DNA of 64,000 nucleotides from NCBI RefSeq assembly GCF_030463565.1, contig NC_134654.1:15516202-15580201 (forward strand). Direction: 5' to 3'. This document shows, one piece after another, positions 1 to 15,200 of the stretch (positions are counted from its first letter, which is position 1; each line of letters starts with the position of its first letter). The notes beneath the pieces were generated by a model. It was given only the letters and a program-made list of their open reading frames with translations, did not search any database and was not told the DNA's origin. Both the position numbers and the translations under genes were made by a program. Source of the stretch: Pelecanus crispus. Its lineage: Eukaryota; Chordata; Aves; Pelecaniformes; Pelecanidae.

Positions 1-1889
<1,889 letters not shown>

Positions 1890-2716
1890 GTTTGCACTCT
1901 ACTGAAGACAGGTCAGCAGAAGACTCTGAGGGGGAAAGAAGACACTTACCATCAGTTAGACATTAGTTTTCTGTGCTGGTGATGAAATCTCTTGCAGTTT
2001 CTGTCTTTCCAGTATTTAAACTAGTATGTCATTTTCAATAACATTTTGAAAGCTAGCTTTGTTTTCAACACGTAAGTACTTACATCTCACTTGAGAATGA
2101 GACAGAATTCTAAATTTTAATCTTCTAACTATGAACATAATTTTTAATAATTATTATAATTTTTCAATATTATCATATTGGTCAGTGTTTTACCATTTTA
2201 GTATTGATATACTGAAGAACTAAACCTAAAGCAAATCTCTCACTTCTGTTGTCCTTAATTATCAGTGATGAGTCTCCAAGAAGTCCTTTCATTGCCTATG
2301 ATTTGTGGAAAGCCATTTTACTTACTTTCACACTGTATACATCTTATCAGGCTCTGTCCAATCTTTTCTGCAATGGATATGAATACAAAAAATGGGGAAT
2401 GAATATAGTAAAATTACCTCAAGGTAATTGGACTAACAGTTAATATCTTAGGCTGTTGCCTGTCATGACAGCAGAGGTTCTAAGTCAGTTCCTGGTATAT
2501 TAACAAGTTGGTAACTTTCTTCTTGTGTTCCATAGTGTTCCAGAGATAAATTTTAAGTTGGAAATAAAAAGATGCCATGGAAAGCAGGCTGAAAATTTCA
2601 TCTATCAGAAGCAAGCCCTCCCTTCTGGTTATCAGAAGTAATCAGAATCCAGTGAGACATGCAAGATAAAAAGAAATTGGTTAGTCTCTGCAATCCTACA
2701 GAACCCATACACTTAC
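1890..2716 (-). other. MYH-A leader intron region
   Basis: Between the MYH-A ATG exon and exon 1. Sequence near 2470-2660 aligns loosely with the MYH-B interval 41178-41400 that holds UTR exon 2. The MYH-B donor (GAG|GTAAGA) is not conserved: the matching place in MYH-A reads ACAGGCAACA. A working UTR exon 2 is therefore not evident here. Confidence 0.4.
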
Positions 2717-2737
2717 CATGAAACTTTCAGTGAGAGC
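2717..2737 (-). other. MYH-A non-coding exon 1 (5' UTR)
   Basis: Donor ATG|GTAAGTGTATGG on the minus strand aligns with the exon 1 donor of MYH-B (AAG|GTAAGTGTATGG). The 5' end is inferred from a TATA box about 30 bp upstream. Unlike MYH-B, exon 1 here ends in ATG, so a short upstream reading frame could form after splicing. Confidence 0.55.
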
Positions 2738-3060
2738 AGGGCAAAATAGTCCCACGGAGATTTTATAGAGTCTGGTATGCAGATGCTCTGGATTCTTCCT
2801 CTTTCTTCGGTCAAAGCATTTTTGGCCAACCTTCTTTGGCAAATCATTGTTTGGCAGACTTACCTAAAGACATAATTGTCATTTGATTTGACTAGATATA
2901 ATTAGAAATTTTTTATATCTTACCAACTATGTGGCTATATCTACTATAAATAATTTGACAAGAAAATTAAGGAGGGAATCTCGATCAGTTAAGGCACTTA
3001 GAGAACTTGGAGGCAGGATTTATGGAGTATGTTGACATATTTTTGGGTGACTTTCTGATC
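2738..3060 (-). promoter_or_regulatory. MYH-A promoter with TATA box, E-box and MEF2-like site
   Basis: TATAAAA on the minus strand at 2761-2767 with one CAGATG E-box at 2780-2785. The upstream block read on the minus strand as CCAAAGAAGG...TTTGACCGAAGAAAGAGG is shared with MYH-B. At 2944-2953 the plus strand reads CTATAAATAA, a full match to the MEF2 consensus YTAWWWWTAR. Homology with the MYH-B promoter continues to about 3060 and then fades. Confidence 0.7.
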
Positions 3061-3746
3061 CATCGAAGATAGATTGTTTGGTACACAGTGCTGCAACAAT
3101 TCAAACTATACAATGCAGGTAATAGCATTTATCTCCTTCACATGATGCTTTGAGGTTTATAATTCTTTATAAACTTTATAAGTTTATAATTCTTTATAAG
3201 ACTTGAAAAATAACAGTATATCAAAACCTACAACTTATTGTGACTAAAACCAAGGTATTTTTCTTGAAAATAGAATGCCAGAAACCTATTGTAGCTCAGA
3301 TTCCTGCAGAGACAATATATCAGCTCTTGAAATACAGCTCATGTATAGAGCGCTTGAGGTGATTTCCAGGGTCTTGAGATAAATAGAGATGCTGATGGAT
3401 ATAAAGATATTATAAAGATAAATATAAAGGTACCTTATATTTAAAAGATACTATATTTCAAAGATACTAAATTTCTCAGAAAGCTGACATATCTAAAGAC
3501 ATTCTGCATGTCTTTAATAATGAACAAGAAGTTGCAAACTGTTGTGGCATCTACTAAATAACTTATAAGAACAAAAGGTCAAAAAGTACCTTCTGATTCT
3601 AACAGCTAAAAATCACAACATCCCTGTGTCTGTAAAAACGGAAGTGTTTTCAGTTGAGCAAAAAGATTAAATTCCTGATTTACAGAGTTCAGCCAGAGGA
3701 AATATGTAACAGTACTTACTTGAGCTCCTTTAAATTGTGTCAGATC

Positions 3747-4420
3747 TAAACACATTCTTCCCCTGGTCATTGGCATTTTGGTTATTAAAAGAGCTCAGTG
3801 GATAACACATGCATGGATGGTGCATGGATCTGCTGTAATAACCAGCATCAGGCAATGTCCTGTGCTTGTGAAGCCTATTCCAAGGAGGGCTGCAGCGCTG
3901 CAGTGCCCACTTTTTCGGAGCCCAAATCCAGAGCTCACCGCTGGGCTCCATACACAGGGAATGGGGAGGCTGATGGAAACACCCTGCACCCTGCCCAGGA
4001 GGAGCCCAGAGCCAGCCAGTGGGAAATGGTCAGTGCAGGGGTGCATCTGAAGTCCTGCCTCTCTGGGGAGCAGGCACCAAGGGGTGCTGGCAGGGGCACC
4101 TCCATCCAGCAGGACCTAGAGTGCAACTGTGCTCCCCAGCACGGGGCCAGCAGGCCATTGTTCTGAGGGGCTCTTGCAGCTGAGTCCCTGGGGTGCTGGG
4201 GTGCCATGTGGTGTCCAGCAGCCCAGTGGCTCTCAGTCCTGACCAAGGAGGGGACAGAAAGGTCTTAGCATCTCAGAGCCCAGTGTTTAGAAGACCATGC
4301 AAGAAGAGCAAGGAATGGCTGAGGCCTCTCCCAGGGCATGAAAGCTGGGGGTATTTTCCCCTCAGGCTGGGGACTGAAAATCTTTGACTTCCCAGTGGTC
4401 AATGACAAAGCCAGTCTTCT
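3747..4420. repeat. Spacer tract A1, almost identical to 42680-43614
   Basis: From 3817 to 4373 this sequence matches 42763-43319 with no mismatch or gap seen by eye (constant offset 38946). The match continues from 4374 to 4420 against 43568-43614, after a 248-bp extra segment in the other copy. A short block at 3804-3816 differs, and 3747-3803 is again nearly identical. The sequence is GC-rich and non-repetitive, with no convincing gene. The adjoining 4421-4610 is only about 90 percent identical to its partner at 44785-44960. Confidence 0.85.
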
Positions 4421-7400
4421 CAGTAGAGCTCTTCCGGGCTTTTGCTGTTGTGTTGTCTAGGATGTGGACCCAGCTGTGTAACAGGCAGGAGTGAGGCACA
4501 TGGCCAGGCAGCTCTGGGCATGCAGTCAGCTGAGTGAAGGTCTAGTTTGAAAGGGAAGTGGCCAGTGAGTTGAGGTGTCTCCAGGTGTTGACAATCATTC
4601 AGCAGTGCTTTTAGGATGGGGTGCTTGGGTGTAGCATCTGCTCTGCCCACACAAGCCAGTGTTAGAAACTAAAACATTTTTTAAAAGTACCCTTAGACTC
4701 AGACAATGGTAACATTTCCTATGCGGGACAGCCCATAAAATGGAAGAAGAGGAATTGTTCCTCACTTGTGCATCTCCATAACTCCTCCCCCACTGCCTGA
4801 ACAACACAGTAGGTCAGCAAACAGCTTTTAGATCAGCTAGGCAATAGGGCTATGATGTACCAAAGATAACTAGCACTAAATCTCTACAGGTCTAAAAGTT
4901 ACATACAAGTAACACAGTCTACTTGGTTAAGCAGAGTAGCCCACAGAGAATGAACAGACATGTTTCAACAGCCAAGCTGTCAGATGGGGAGTGCTGAGAC
5001 TGCATGGTTCACTATCCTAGAGCTGTGCAAAAGCAGATCCAAAACTTTCAGTAGCCTCTTGGAGACACTGACTCCGTTACTGACAGTGCTACAACTTGGA
5101 CCAATTAATGTTGTTACTTTCACGTCCTGCCTTAGCTTGCAGAAGACTTTCAGAAAGGCAAGCCTGAAAATAAGTTAATATATCAGAGTTCCCAAATAGA
5201 CAATTAGGAATTTGCAGACATACATCTTGGTTCCTAAGTTTCCTGAAAAGAAGTAGTGTTTCTTCTTCATGAGAGAGCTTAATCTTGTTCTCTATATATG
5301 AAGTATGGCTGTGAGGATTTCACTATGCATTTTTCACTTAAATAAAATGAAGAGATCAAGACTGTCCATGTTTTGCCTAGACAGGAGATAATCAGCAAAA
5401 GAAGTATAATTGAAAATGGATATATGCGTGCCAGAGGAGGCATATATCAATTGATATATCAATAACTCAATTGAAATGAGTTTGGTTTTTCTTTTTTTTA
5501 ATACATGAGTTCTTGCTCTAAAATATCAAGAAGTATTACTGGGGCAGAAAGGAAGCATGTAAAAAGATCCTTCTCAGTCCCTCTACAAGCAAGAAAAGTG
5601 TTTCTTAGCTCCTGCAGGAAGGACCTGAGCAGCATTGGAACAATCAGCATCTTTGCAGGGATTGTAGTTGGTTGTGAGCAGAAGACTCATGGATCATAGT
5701 TGCTATTTTGTATTGTGTAGGAACTTCACACTATGTGCATCTAAACTGTCTGGCAGCTAGGTGCTGCAAAAAAATAAGTCCATTTGATTTGTGGTTTAAA
5801 CTTATGATGAGCACTAGAAGATGAACATGCATTGAGTGAGATGGCTGTAACTTCAGCATAAGACTGAGGTACTAACCAGACATAGAGTGGTGTAAGAGCA
5901 TCTGATATCTGCTTGAATGATTTGATATGAACACACATCAGCAAATTCCTCAGCCCTTTCATCTGTGTCTTGACAGAAATTTTCTGGAATACACTGAGAT
6001 ATTGTGTTCCTGACACACACGGCAAAAAGTGCATATTTCCTGTCTGTTCTCCTTGCTCTGGGATTACATGTTGTGAACTCCACCCTCACAGGCAAACAAG
6101 GCCTATAATCATCTGATTAGGAGACAAAGGAACCTTGCTTACATGGGAGCACTGGAAGATTTCCACAAGATCTGGGCTGGCTTCGATGTATCCATCCAGT
6201 AAATGGACTACCCTCACCAGCAGATGTAGAAAGCTGTTAAAATGAAGTGTTTAAGATGTTTCACAGGTCCTACATAGGCAGAAGTCTGTGGAACCAATTG
6301 CTAGTAGCCTTCAGTGTGGATATAGGTGCAGATTACTGCTCAAAAAGGAACAAGGTGTTGTTAAATGGTTAAGAACTCAACTTTCAACTGAGCTCTTTTT
6401 ACTGTTTGTTCTCTCAAGCTTTGTTTATAACTGAGAGCTTAAAATATCACTGCAAGAAATTGGTATTAAATCACATTTAGGGAGATTCCTAAAAGTTAGC
6501 AAAATTCATCATATGGTTGCAGACTTAAGGGTTTGATCTGTCCTTAAAATTCTAATTACAAAGATTCTTCAAAAGTGTACCCACCTTTGAGCTGCCTTTA
6601 CAGACTACACATAGCACATTTGTCTGTTTTTCTGTTACTTGGGCTGTACAATTAACATGATTGCTAATTTATCAGGACCATCAAGGATATAGGTGTTCAA
6701 CAGGGTTGAACAGTAAACTGCTCAGTGCTTGACATTAAACAATTCAATGCAAATAAAATGAATGGCAGTGTAAATTCAGTAAGTCCTTCTGGAGCAAACA
6801 GTAATTAAAACTTTTTGCTAAGTGTGAAGAAAAATAAGGCATATTTAACATCTAACATTTCATTTGAAAACTGTAATATCATACAATTTGCTTTTTCCAA
6901 TTTAATATCATACAATTTGCTTTTTCCAATTCTCATCAATCAAAAATTCCCTGCTTTTCCACAGATGCTATTAAAACGCATGTATTTTAAGAAAGAAAAA
7001 ATGATTGATGGCAATGGCAGCTGTGACAGAGCATGTGATGTCAATCACAAGATAGACATGAATTCCCAGTACAGGTTTAGAAAGGAAAGAACTTTGCCAC
7101 TTGGATTAGACTTGAAGATGTTGCAAAAGGAAAAGAAATCAGAAGACAACACATGTAAAAGAGACTAGAAGGAAAAAAGTTCATTGCTTCTTTGCCAGTG
7201 AGAATGTCTGTGCATGATCATTTGTAACCATATCCTCTAACGGTTCTTTCTAGAGAATAATAATGATGTTAATGAAAGCTTGCAGGCAGCCTATCCTTGA
7301 AAGCCCATGTTCCATAGCACAGGAAACTCCTGCAAAGAAAATCATAGTGTTTAATCATCTAGCCACTCCTATGAGTGTTTGTGAAAAGCTTCTGGGCTAC

Positions 7401-8977
7401 ACAGCCTTTGCTTTGCTGTCTTTCTGAAATATGGTATATCATGAAGGGCAGCTATTTGAATGCTAGCTCTTGCTAAAGGATCTGCTGAAAGAAGCAACAA
7501 TGCCTTAATGCAAAAAGAAAAATTAAATAGATCCTGCCCACCACTATTTTCTCCCAGTCCTATTACTGTCTCTGCAGGGCTGTACTCCACTGCAGCTGAA
7601 AGCAAAGCACAGCACGATCAAAAAGAGAAGAGGCAGAGTGAGAGCAGACCCTGGATACAGAATGTCCTGCTCAGCAATGCGGCATGGGCAAGGTGGTGCA
7701 GTGCTGACATTTCCCATGAAGAAGAGACTCAGGCATGCTGAAAATAGAACCATCTTGAGAAACAGATCAGGCAGCTGCCTCACTCTCTGCCAGCCCTTAA
7801 GATATGACTTCTCCATCAGGCTCTGTGTTAGCAGACACAGAGAGAGAGAATACTCAGCAACATGTTACAGTAAAAGTGAAAATATGCACATAGACACAGA
7901 TTTCCAGCCTATGGCCAGGCAGAATCTCACAATGAGTTTTATTTTTAGATTTGCATTGTGAACTGGAGACTTAGTTTTATAACATTCCAGTGTGGAAGGA
8001 AATTTCACAGCCTCTAAGTGTGATACCTTCATCACTTTTATCCATGAGTTTCAATGTGATCATTAGTGGAAGAAACCTCATGGCCCTTGTTCAGGTGTCA
8101 GAACCTCCTGCCAAAAATAAACCTAGGAAAAGTGATCACAGGCCCCAGATCTTTATATAGTACTCATCCATTCTGTTTTACAACTTGAAAGAAGTGATTG
8201 AAGTAATTTCTTATATTCGCCTCGGAAGTTCTTTCATCTTCTCTAGGTTAAATCTTACTATAAACAGGTTGCCCTTTGGCAGCTGGCAAATTTCAGTACA
8301 GTAGAGAATAAACTGTGGCATCCCATTTCTTCTTTCATTATGGTGCAGCAGTGAAATTCTGTGCAATTTATCATTTTTATATGCTCATCAAATACCTTTG
8401 GCAGTCTCATTAGCTTCCACTTTTTCACTAGGTTTCTCAGTACAGTCCCAGCAATTTCAGACATGTCTTGGGGAGACTTGTTTATCCAGTAGGGCATCTG
8501 CTCAGTGGGGAGAAGATTAGGAAGTCCTAGTTTATAGATTCATTCCAGTCATAAAGGAACTCCAAAAGTTAGGTAGCATCGTGCCTTGTACAGAGAAATT
8601 GTGACTCCTGAGTTCTGTCATGCAACTTTTCCTGAAGATTAGCTGCTATGGCATTTGTTTCTTACTGACTATCTTTGAAGAGAATTCAAGTCAATAAGCA
8701 TTAGTAGATTGCAACATAACACTGATTGTACCTTATATGATGGACACATCCTCTGATCTATGCCTTGCAAGATTTTATTGTTTACACAGTGCCATGGCAT
8801 GGGAAAGATGCAGGTAGAAAGAGATTCAGAGGGACAACAAGATGCATTGTAGAATGAAATTTGGTGTAGATAAGTACCTTACTACTGCCACTAGCTGAAG
8901 ATTAAAAGTGTGACTCCAAGTGACCTACTTATCTCCCTCAGCATGAAGCTCATAAGATAAAGCAAACAATGCCTGCG
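4421..8977. other. Intergenic spacer upstream of MYH-A, part 1
   Basis: No gene recognised. Patches align in order with the MYH-B spacer: 4421-4610 with 44785-44960 (about 90 percent), 6110-6170 with 46588-46650, 6985-7110 with 47590-47710, and 7555-7810 with 48165-48415. A tandem pair of 29-bp units lies at 6875-6931, and an 18-bp perfect palindrome at 5442-5459. Short open frames here are not conserved between the two copies. Confidence 0.6.
6875..6931. repeat. Tandem duplication of a 29-bp unit
   Basis: The unit beginning AATATCATACAATTTGC and ending CCAATTT occupies 6875-6903 and is repeated at 6904-6931, missing the last base. It is a local replication-slippage type duplication. Confidence 0.9.
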
Positions 8978-9204
8978 AGTGAGCCCTGGGAGTCTGGAGA
9001 GGGCTCAGAGCTGCTCAGTTTGTGCTCCAGTAGGAAACCTCCTCCTGTGGGTCAATGGCCTGGAGAGCAGGCTCAGGTGCCTAGTCAGACAGCAGTGTCT
9101 CCTGTGCCTGGGGAGAGGTTACTTCAGCTGCTCGTCCTCAGGTGATGCCCCAACCAGGAACTGGGAGGTGCTCAGGGCCTGGGAGGGACAGGGAATGTCT
9201 GCAT
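8978..9204. repeat. Spacer block, about 96 percent identical to 50461-50687
   Basis: 227 bp aligned without gaps at offset 41483, with about nine mismatches counted by eye. Sequence on both sides diverges much more. No function visible. Confidence 0.8.
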
Positions 9205-12200
9205 GGGTGTGTTACTCTCTGACAGACCATGGGCCTCCATGAACTAAGCATGGGTGCAGCCGGGAGAGCAGAGGTGCAGGGCTTGTGTGCCTGTCCTATC
9301 CTGTGCATGGGCAGGGAAAGGGCTGCCATGCAGCATGACGGACATCCCATCAAGGGCAGGTCATGTTCGGGTGAGTGAGGGCAAGAAGAATAAGAGACCA
9401 CTGATCAGTGGGGAAACTGAGATGGGGTAATGCAGAATAGGGGATGTAAAGAGAGGAAGAAGAAATGAGTGGGGAGCCTCTCTATGGAGGGACAGGCAGT
9501 GGAGAGAGAATATGCAGTAATGTGGGTGCGTTGTATATGAGAAGGTGATTCAGCAATAGTTTTGCTGGAATGGAAAGGGCTTGAGCTGATCTCAGCTGTC
9601 ACACTTATAAGGAATCCAAGAGGCAAACTCATTACAGCATCATTCATTTCAGAATGGAGTGGTGTTCTTTACTTGCTGATTAACACTCTTCTCTTTAACA
9701 TTTCCTTTTCAGTCTCAAAGAGGAAAAATCCCAAGAGGAGCTGTGTCCTTTGGAAATGAAAGTTGAGAATTGTGGTGAAATCCTGACCCCTTTCATGCAG
9801 ATTTGCAGGATATCTGCAGTCCCACACTTTTTATACACACACAACACTTCAGAGTGCAGCGTGTTCTGTATTAATGACATATGGGAGTGCAGAGCAGTCT
9901 GTGCCGTCCCACCTGCTGAGAACTTGTCCTGGCACCTAACTTCATTGCAACAAAGTCAAAAAGCAGATCAGGGAAATGAGAAATACTTGCTGAAACTTAG
10001 TCTGTCTTTCTGTGAAATTTCATTTTTCCACTGGCTTTCTGCATAACATTTTCTCATTTCAATGTTTTTTTGTGACTCCCTCACTGAGGGGGCTGGGCCC
10101 CAAGAGCTTTCTGCAGAGCAAATGCAGCCAACAGTGCTTTCCTACTGGGTCATAACTACATTCATTGTCCTATATGTATACAAACAGAATCATATTCAGA
10201 CAGTGTGAGTGGCTGTCGTCCACTTTGCGTGGTTGGAAAAGTCAAGCAAAAGTCACTAAGAAACATCACACGACTTTCAACAAAAGGAGCTACTACTATC
10301 AGAATAGCACAACTTCCAAAAATCCTGCTGAAGGTACAAGTGACTGCCTTCTGCACTGGGCTACTCAGGCGCAGCTCTAGGGCTCCAAGCTGGCTTCAAG
10401 TGTGATGTTGGGACATCTGTATCAAAGATGACTTCCCCTGCAGATATTCATTGCAGGTGACAGCTGTCCCTAGGGACAGCAGACCTGCCTGGCTAGGTAG
10501 GAAGGCATCAGATCCAGCAAGAGGAAGGAATAGAAAAGCTGAGGTAGAGCATAATGAAGGAAAAAAGGCATTTTGCCTGCCTAGCTCTTTGCTCCCAAGG
10601 AGGAACCTCCTCTCCTCCCACTCCAAAAAGTTTGATTTAGGCCTGGTTCCTGCTGACACACAACGGAAATCCTGCTTCCCTTCATCTTCCCACAGTGGAC
10701 TCAAATGGCAGATCCGCAGGAAGGAACACCAGAACAGCCCTGACTTCTGAACAGCACAGGGCACTGTCAACTGGCAGCTCACAGTTTGTTCCCGCTTCTC
10801 CTCTGGAGAGCCATTTTAGAGAAGAAGCTGTGTCTGGACTGCCTGTGGTGTCACTGGACACCCATATCTCATGCTCATACTATTCACATGTGCTCATTGC
10901 AGGAAATGGCTAGGTTTCCATAGCAGAAGTACACAGTAAGTATAAGGGCTCTGGCTAATATTGTTAAATTCCTTTGCTAAGAGTGCTCAAAATATATTAG
11001 TGTTCTAATATATGTTTATGGAAAACAACACTGGAAGGTTTATCACTAAAAAATTGTAACAGCTGATCCTTACTGATGCCTTTCATGCTGGGATGTTGCT
11101 TCTTTTCACAGACTAACTCTAGTTCTTCCCTAGACATGGCAGCATAAATTTATGCCACTGACTTCATATCTTGTCCCTGTTACTAAAAAAGTATAATCAA
11201 ATAATATCTTTTAAATTTTGTTGAGGTGTTAGAGTACCTCTGACAGAACCTCTGCTAACCTCAGAGAAGAAAGGACCTGGGGAGCTGGAAGAAGAACCTA
11301 GTTAAGCCAACAGTTACAGATGAGAGGCACAGGTCTTTCATACAAAAAAAAAAAAAAAAAATTAAATTAGAAAAATAGTCGGAGTAAGAAAGCATATAAC
11401 AAAAAATTCTCCCTGCCCTTTGTGCCCTTCTGGAGCAGGTTCTCTCCTCCAGTATTGGATTCAGCTGTGGAATATTTAGTTGTCTGGGTTCAGCAAGCTC
11501 TGCAAACCTTTCCAGTCTGTTGGACATCCTTCTAGCTGATACTTTTGACACCTGACTGTGTGCCTGCTCCCTGCTATTCTGAGCAGTCTGCTGCAGGTCC
11601 CTATGTTCAGATGTCTGTCTTGCACTTCTGTTTTCCCCTTCACTCTGGAAGTTACCTTTCATCTTGCTGTCCTGTTTAACTGCTATCAGGTAAGGCCCAG
11701 TCTTCCTTTCAGAAGACTTCACCTGACCCACAGTGAAGCAGGCAGGACAAGGCTTTCCCATCTCCTCCCCAGTCACAGCCTCTTAACAAAACACTGCTCC
11801 ATTGATTGCAGAGTTGAAGAGAACTCATCAAAACCTATTGTTAAGCTGAGGATAGCAATATATCAGCTTTTCAATGGGCATCATTATATTTCATCAGTTC
11901 CAAGTTTTTGGCAATACTTTACAGTCAGTACAGCCTTGTAGTCTCCAGAAATCAAACACAAAAGTGGGCATTAAAATCAGACTTCATAAGTAAAACCTTC
12001 AGGCTATTCACTCTCTATGACATCTTTCAAAGATATCTAACTGAAACATCATCTGTTGTTCTTTCTTCATCATATCCTATGATTATTTTTAGACCCCAAA
12101 GTGGCCATCCTGCACTGCAGTTCTGTTAGGCAGGAACTTACCGCTTGAAAAGGTTATTTGATTTCCACTGAAGGAAACAAGAGGCCTAGGATTCAGTGTA

Positions 12201-15200
12201 AGACATTAACCGCAGAATGCTTTGAATAAATAGCAAGACAAAAGTATATGGTACTGTTCTTCCCTACACAGAGGGATAGTCAGCTTCCATTATGACCAGA
12301 GATCCTGGAGTTAAATTTTACACGTCCCTATTGCTTTACTCTGGATCACACTTCCTCTAAAGGTGGATACTCCAGGAGTTCTCCACAGATCATCTAATGT
12401 TTCATTCTCTTCTGTGAAGCAGAAAAAACACAGGGTTTGGTCACTGGCTCTTGACAAAATATTGGTCATCTGTTCAGAAAATCAAGTGATTTCCAGATGA
12501 TGTGTGAATAGATTGAGATGAGATATACAAGATGTTTCCTTGCAAAATCCACACTTCATAGCACAAAATGCCCTTTGTCCAAACTGTCTATACAATTCCT
12601 TTGTGTCCCAAGCACTTTCAGATCTAAAGTCTCTCTATGTAAGTAAAGCAAAAACTCTCAAGATTTGAACGTTTAAAATCATTCTCTCCGTTCTGGTTAT
12701 AGAAATAGCTTAGTTTCAGTAGACTGAACCCAGAAAAAGAACTAATCCAAATTCTACAGCTGGAATACATACACATTTCTTCTTGTTGCCAAAATAGGTT
12801 AACACATGGATTTAGGAAATGGACTTAACACCCCCAGGGTTACTAGAATAATTTCTCTTGGGAATAAGAGTGCTAGCATATGACAAGTTTTTAGCTTAAA
12901 GGAATCAAAATATCAACATGCAACAAAATAGGTTGTCTCATAATTCTGAATTGCTCACAAAACACAAAGATAAGCACCCAAGTTTCTCGCTAAGAATGAA
13001 AGACGTTCAGCATTTTTTACTGCTCAGTGTTAGTTTTTACACTAATCTTGAAGAAAATTCCTGATGGGATTTGCAGCTTGCAAATGCTGTTCTCAGCTAT
13101 GCTGTTAATATTTATAAAATATGCCAAGAGGGATCTTTGTGCCTGTAGATCCTTAATGAACAGACTAATAAGGAATGTGTAGCCTCATACTGAAGATCCC
13201 TGGGTAAAATAAGACCTCTCAGGAATCCTGGCATGAGACAAGGAGAAATGCCGGAACACTAATTCTCTGGTGCAAAGCTTCTCATTCTGACACTTCTGCT
13301 AAGATGTGGCTGGGCACTGGATCCTGGAGATGGTAAGGACACTTTTCACATAATAAGTTCTTTTTATTCTACTGAAAGGTGGGTGTTGTGTTGAATTAAA
13401 TGGAATATGATGAGTGCTTTCTCTGTTCCTGGCATAGCATATCTAGTCTGGGTAAATGTTTGTGGTTTATCTGGGTAAGACACGTCCTTCAGTGATTTGA
13501 GCTACTATTCCAGATGAGCAGTGCTAAAAAGGTTGGAGTAGGAAAGGACCTGGGGATTATTTCTAGGGAAAAGCCAGTGATGAGCCTAACACATAAAAGA
13601 CTAACTAACCTAGTAATATGTAAGGTACATTGGGCCAGTTACTGGTTTGGCTGTTGTAAAGACAAAACACAAGTGAGCTAGCTGACCTTTGTGTCTGTTG
13701 CTGTTCAGAACCTCCTTGTATCTCAGGCTAGCTATGAATGGACTGAGATGGCCTTGCTATCTTCTGATCCTATTCCTTTGTTTGGAGACTAATTTCTGCA
13801 ATGCCTGATACAGTTATTATCTGACCTCACAGCAGGGGAAAAAGAAGTGTCTCCTACTTGGGAAGTTTCAACAGCAGATTTTAAACTTTGCTCTGATGAC
13901 ACCTAAGTAGCTGCCCACTGAGTAAAAGTAACAGTCTTGCAAAGAAAAGTGAAGAAGGAGGGAAAAATCAGCTAGACATTAGAGACAGTTAATACACAGC
14001 ACTTTCACATTTAGAAGAGGAACATGAGTTGTTGAGTGTGCATGAGATTTCTATGGTTACTCAAATTCCTCCTATCTCCACAGCAAATGTCAGAGAAAGA
14101 TATGTGAACTGTGGGTCCTGGCTGAGGAGGTGACATTCAGGATGCCCTTTCCATCACATGCCAAAGCAGCCGAACAGCTTCAGTTACAGAACAGGTGAGT
14201 GAGGTAGGCAGGCTCTGATGGCAATGGAAGGGGAAGGAAAAGGCAAAAGGAGCAGGAGAATGGCATGAAAGGAGAAGAAATGAGGGCAGCAATATAAACT
14301 AAAATTAACAGACACTTGATTAATGGCTTGTTTCTCTGTTGACAGTACACCTGTGAGAGAAGCAGGGACAGGCTACGGTATGGAGATAGACTTGTTTAGA
14401 TTTTCTCAACTAGTTTTTGTTGCTATAAGTGGATGTTACAATTATATCCAAAATTTTTACCTGCTTTCTTCATAAAACAAGAAAGACTTCTGAACATTAA
14501 AACTATTTAAATTACACAAGGCATTCTCAAGTGCAGAAAGAGTTTGCAGTATTGATACCATGTGAGATGTTTTCTATTGGTAATTCCCATATTCATTATC
14601 TACATTGAAAAAAGGAGGATGCTCAGGTGGCACAGATCAGTCTCTTCAGCTCCCTGACAAATCCCTCCAGTTTGCCATATATTCCTGAAGCAGGGTGCCT
14701 TGTAGGCTCTCAGAGCAGAGCCATCCCATGACCCCACACTGCTGTCTGACTTACATGTTAGCTAAGCTTGGACTTCACCTCTTTGGGCTCCAATTCCAAA
14801 GCCTTCATGTGTGCTGAACTGTATTTCTCCAAGCAGCACCATGCTGATATTGGGGCTGTGCTGCTGGCATGGTGGGGCTGGGGGGATGCCTGTTCTGTGG
14901 GAGGTGTAAGAGCACTCTCATGAGACCTGAGCAGCAAAGCTCAGGTGCTAGGTGATTTCCTCATTGCCTGGGGTATGATGGGGATCTCACAGTGTGAACT
15001 GTTGAATTTTACTATATTGACAAAGAGTTTCTGATGTGAAATGTTTTCAACCATTTGGGCTACCATTATTGGAACACTGCTTTTGTGCTCCAGAGATCCC
15101 CTGCCAAATCTCCTCCTATCCGTATGGGACAGAAGGTCTATTTGAGCCCATTAACTGCATTTATTTTAAACTTTTCTCTGAGAGGTCTTTCTTTATGGCC

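Noticed and set aside
4193-4387. Short open frames repeated in both spacers (for example 3935-4246 and 42881-43192)
   Set aside because: They are shared only because the DNA tracts are identical. They overlap each other on both strands, and none has a recognisable domain or splice context.
5442-5459. 18-bp AT-rich perfect palindrome
   Set aside because: Isolated, in AT-rich DNA, with no partner or adjacent element; likely chance.
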